Origin: Gaeumannomyces sp. JS-464
Taxonomy: Eukaryota > Ascomycota > Sordariomycetes > Magnaporthales > Magnaporthaceae
NCBI GenBank assembly: GCA_002197995.1
Contig: NGZR01000005.1
Coordinates: 1,550,001 to 1,614,000 of the forward strand
DNA length: 64,000 bases
Direction: 5' to 3'
Shown here: one piece after another, positions 62,266 through 64,000 of the stretch
Position numbering within the stretch: position 1 is the stretch's first letter
How the letters are laid out: each line of letters starts with the position of its first letter
The notes under the pieces: generated by a model
Databases searched by the model: none
What the model was told of the DNA's origin: nothing
What the model saw: only the letters and a program-made list of their open reading frames with translations
Made by a program: the position numbers and the translations under genes

Positions 62266-63986
62266 TTACTGCCGCTGGGGTGGTACGGCGTACGACACGG
62301 GCACGGCAGTCTCCTCCTCTTCCTCCAACGTGTAGCCACCGCCAGCCACTGACAGCCGTCCTCCTCCCTGTACCATGGCGCCGGTGGAGCTCGAGGCCTC
62401 GGCCACGTTGCCGCCGCTAAGGCCCGCAGCAGAGGCAGCAGCAGCAGGGTGCGACCTACCGCTTTCGATCTCACCCGCAGCAGATGTGCCACCGCCAGAG
62501 ACCGTCGTACCGCTGCTTGCATATCGGCCGCCGACTTTGTGCTGCTGCTGCGCCTCAGTAGTCATCACCCCCAAGGTGCCGGTTTCCTCCGGAGTCGTAC
62601 TGTGCGCCGCCGCCGCCGCCCCACTCGGCAGACGACGACGAGAGGGAGGAGGGCGCGGCCGCGGTAGTGGCTGGCAGCATGAGATGAGCAGGGTTCACAG
62701 CGTGGAGGCCGTTGCTGCCGGGCACGACAAGATCTGCTCCTGCTGCGTTGGCATCGTAGAATCCATCAGGCTGGCCTCGCCGAGTCGCCACACCGACTGC
62801 GTCGTAATTACCACCCGACCCGAAGCCTTGCCCATTGCCCGAGTAGGACTCGTGACCATTGGTAGTAGTCATGCTGGCGCTCGTCATCATGGCCGAGTCT
62901 AAAGTGGACGCCCTGCCGAACACGCCGCCAGTTGGATCTCCTTGCCACCCACCATCCACGATATTTCCCATGGCGTCAACAGAAAGGCCCTGTGCGGCCT
63001 GGGCGCCGTAGGTGGACGGTCCCGGCCGAGAATTTTCATCGTAGCTTCCTTGTCCCACGGGCAACGACATCGCGTTGCCCCAGGTCGCCTGCTGTCCGTT
63101 GTTTTGTTGTTGCCCATGCCTCGTCCGGTCACATCACTACCGGCAACGACGTCTTGGAAAGAGAAGTTGGGGGCCATGCTGTAACCGATGTTAATCCGGC
63201 CGTCGGAATCCACCGACATGTAGGGCGAGAGGGACGTTGCACCCGCAGCCGCAGGTGCTGCTACATGACTGTCACCCGGCCGACTCGTGACGCCCTGCTG
63301 TGTGCCACCGCCAAGGCCGATCTCTGCAAACGGCTCTTGACAGGCGGCCGCTATGCTCCGGGCCTTGTAGTCGCTGGCCTGGGCATAACCGAGGCCGTCT
63401 CTGGCACTTCCTGCTCCAGCAGCAGTCCAGTCTCGAGGGGTTCCCGTCTCACGGTTAAGGTCACGCGTCTGAAGAGCGGGTTGACCACCACCACCACCGT
63501 AGCCAGCCCAGGGCTGGTCCCGCAGCGAAGGTAGAACTGTGTTGATTCCCTGGTGCGCTCCGCAGGTGTGCATTGCCGGGGTTGGAAATATGATAGACGT
63601 CACCAATGGCCTCGCGCAGAGGCGGGAGGTTGAGCACGAGAGGCCCTTGGGGCCCACGCTCCCTTAGCTCGCCTAACAAGCAAAGTAGATCATGTTGGTT
63701 ACCACCGATGTGATGTGACGGCAAAGTAGCGACAAAGTCATAAACAGCGGGGAGAGTAAAGAAGAAGAAAAAATCTTCACTTACCGATCTCAAGCCCGTC
63801 AGATCTCTGAAGCTCGGCGTCGTCGTCGGAGCCGCCATCCAGGCCAGGCCCGCTCTTCGTTTCCAGCGATGAAAGCGTGGTGCGGCGGCGCTGGCCCGGG
63901 TCATGGCGCATGACGGCGTCCTTGCGGCCGCCGTCGACCCACTCGGTCATGCTTCCGGTGAAGTCGATACGACGGTTGAAAGCCAT
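62266..63986 (-). CDS. Uncharacterised Gly/Ser/Gln-rich protein
   Basis: I recognise no family. ATG 63986 begins MAFNRRIDFTGSMTEWVDGG, but the frame is open to the window edge, so an upstream start is possible. Exon 1 ends GLEIG at a GTAAGTG donor near 63784; the acceptor TTGTTAG precedes ELRERGPQGPLVLNLPPLRE and AIGDVYHISNPGNAHLR. The rest is low complexity: PWAGYGGGGGQPALQTRDL, a Ser/Gly region with SLSPYMSVDSDGRINIGYSM, then QQQNNGQQATWGNAMSLPVG, and a Gly/Ser/Ala-rich tail ending EEEEETAVPVSYAVPPQRQ at 62266. Three frame changes are needed (near 63540, 63110 and 62570), at least the last in a G run. Composition would suit a transcription co-regulator or RNA-binding condensate protein, but nothing proves it. 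Confidence 0.55.
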
Positions 63987-64000
63987 CCGCTTGGAGCGCG

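Overview
The window is nuclear DNA of a filamentous ascomycete (Pezizomycotina, most likely a sordariomycete). The evidence is short GT-AG introns of about 60-190 bp, an intron-split histone H4, fungus-specific families (Nup82, mL60, PBN1, DUF3605), GC-rich coding sequence, and intergenic DNA full of homopolymers and microsatellites. It contains no bacterial operon, CRISPR array or rRNA, and I could support no tRNA.

Layout. Positions 1-31.7 kb are almost gene-free. The only convincing gene is a TALE/KN homeobox transcription factor (11410-13025, minus), set in about 11 kb and 18 kb of low-complexity DNA. That DNA holds microsatellites, poly-G/A/T runs, short tandem duplications and a 221-bp inverted-repeat element (25937-26157). 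From 31.7 kb the window becomes a dense housekeeping block: a rhodanese-fold protein lacking the catalytic Cys and, directly upstream on the same strand, a caspase-like (C14) protein (31.7-35.3 kb, minus); PBN1/PIG-X (plus) convergent with NADH-cytochrome b5 reductase CBR1 (minus); a DUF3605 protein (plus) convergent with SND2/TMEM208 (minus); APC/C subunit CDC27 (plus); histone H4 (plus); TRAPPC2/Trs20 (minus) divergent from mitochondrial ribosomal protein mL60 (plus); cap-binding protein CBP20 (minus) divergent from nucleoporin Nup82 (plus); a 499-bp Tc1/mariner-like MITE with an AT-rich interior (56314-56812); and two uncharacterised low-complexity proteins (58486-60082 plus; 62266-63986 minus). 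The genes are mostly unrelated housekeeping functions, not a pathway cluster. CBR1, SND2, PBN1 and TRAPPC2 all act at or around the ER and early secretory pathway, but I read this as coincidence.

Quality caveat. Many conserved genes carry one-base frameshifts, often in or beside short homopolymers. In several, the summed exon length is off by exactly one base while splice sites and protein similarity stay intact. I interpret these as assembly indel errors, not pseudogenes. Homeobox, H4, mL60 and SND2 read cleanly. Coordinates of frameshifted genes are gene spans, not perfect open frames.
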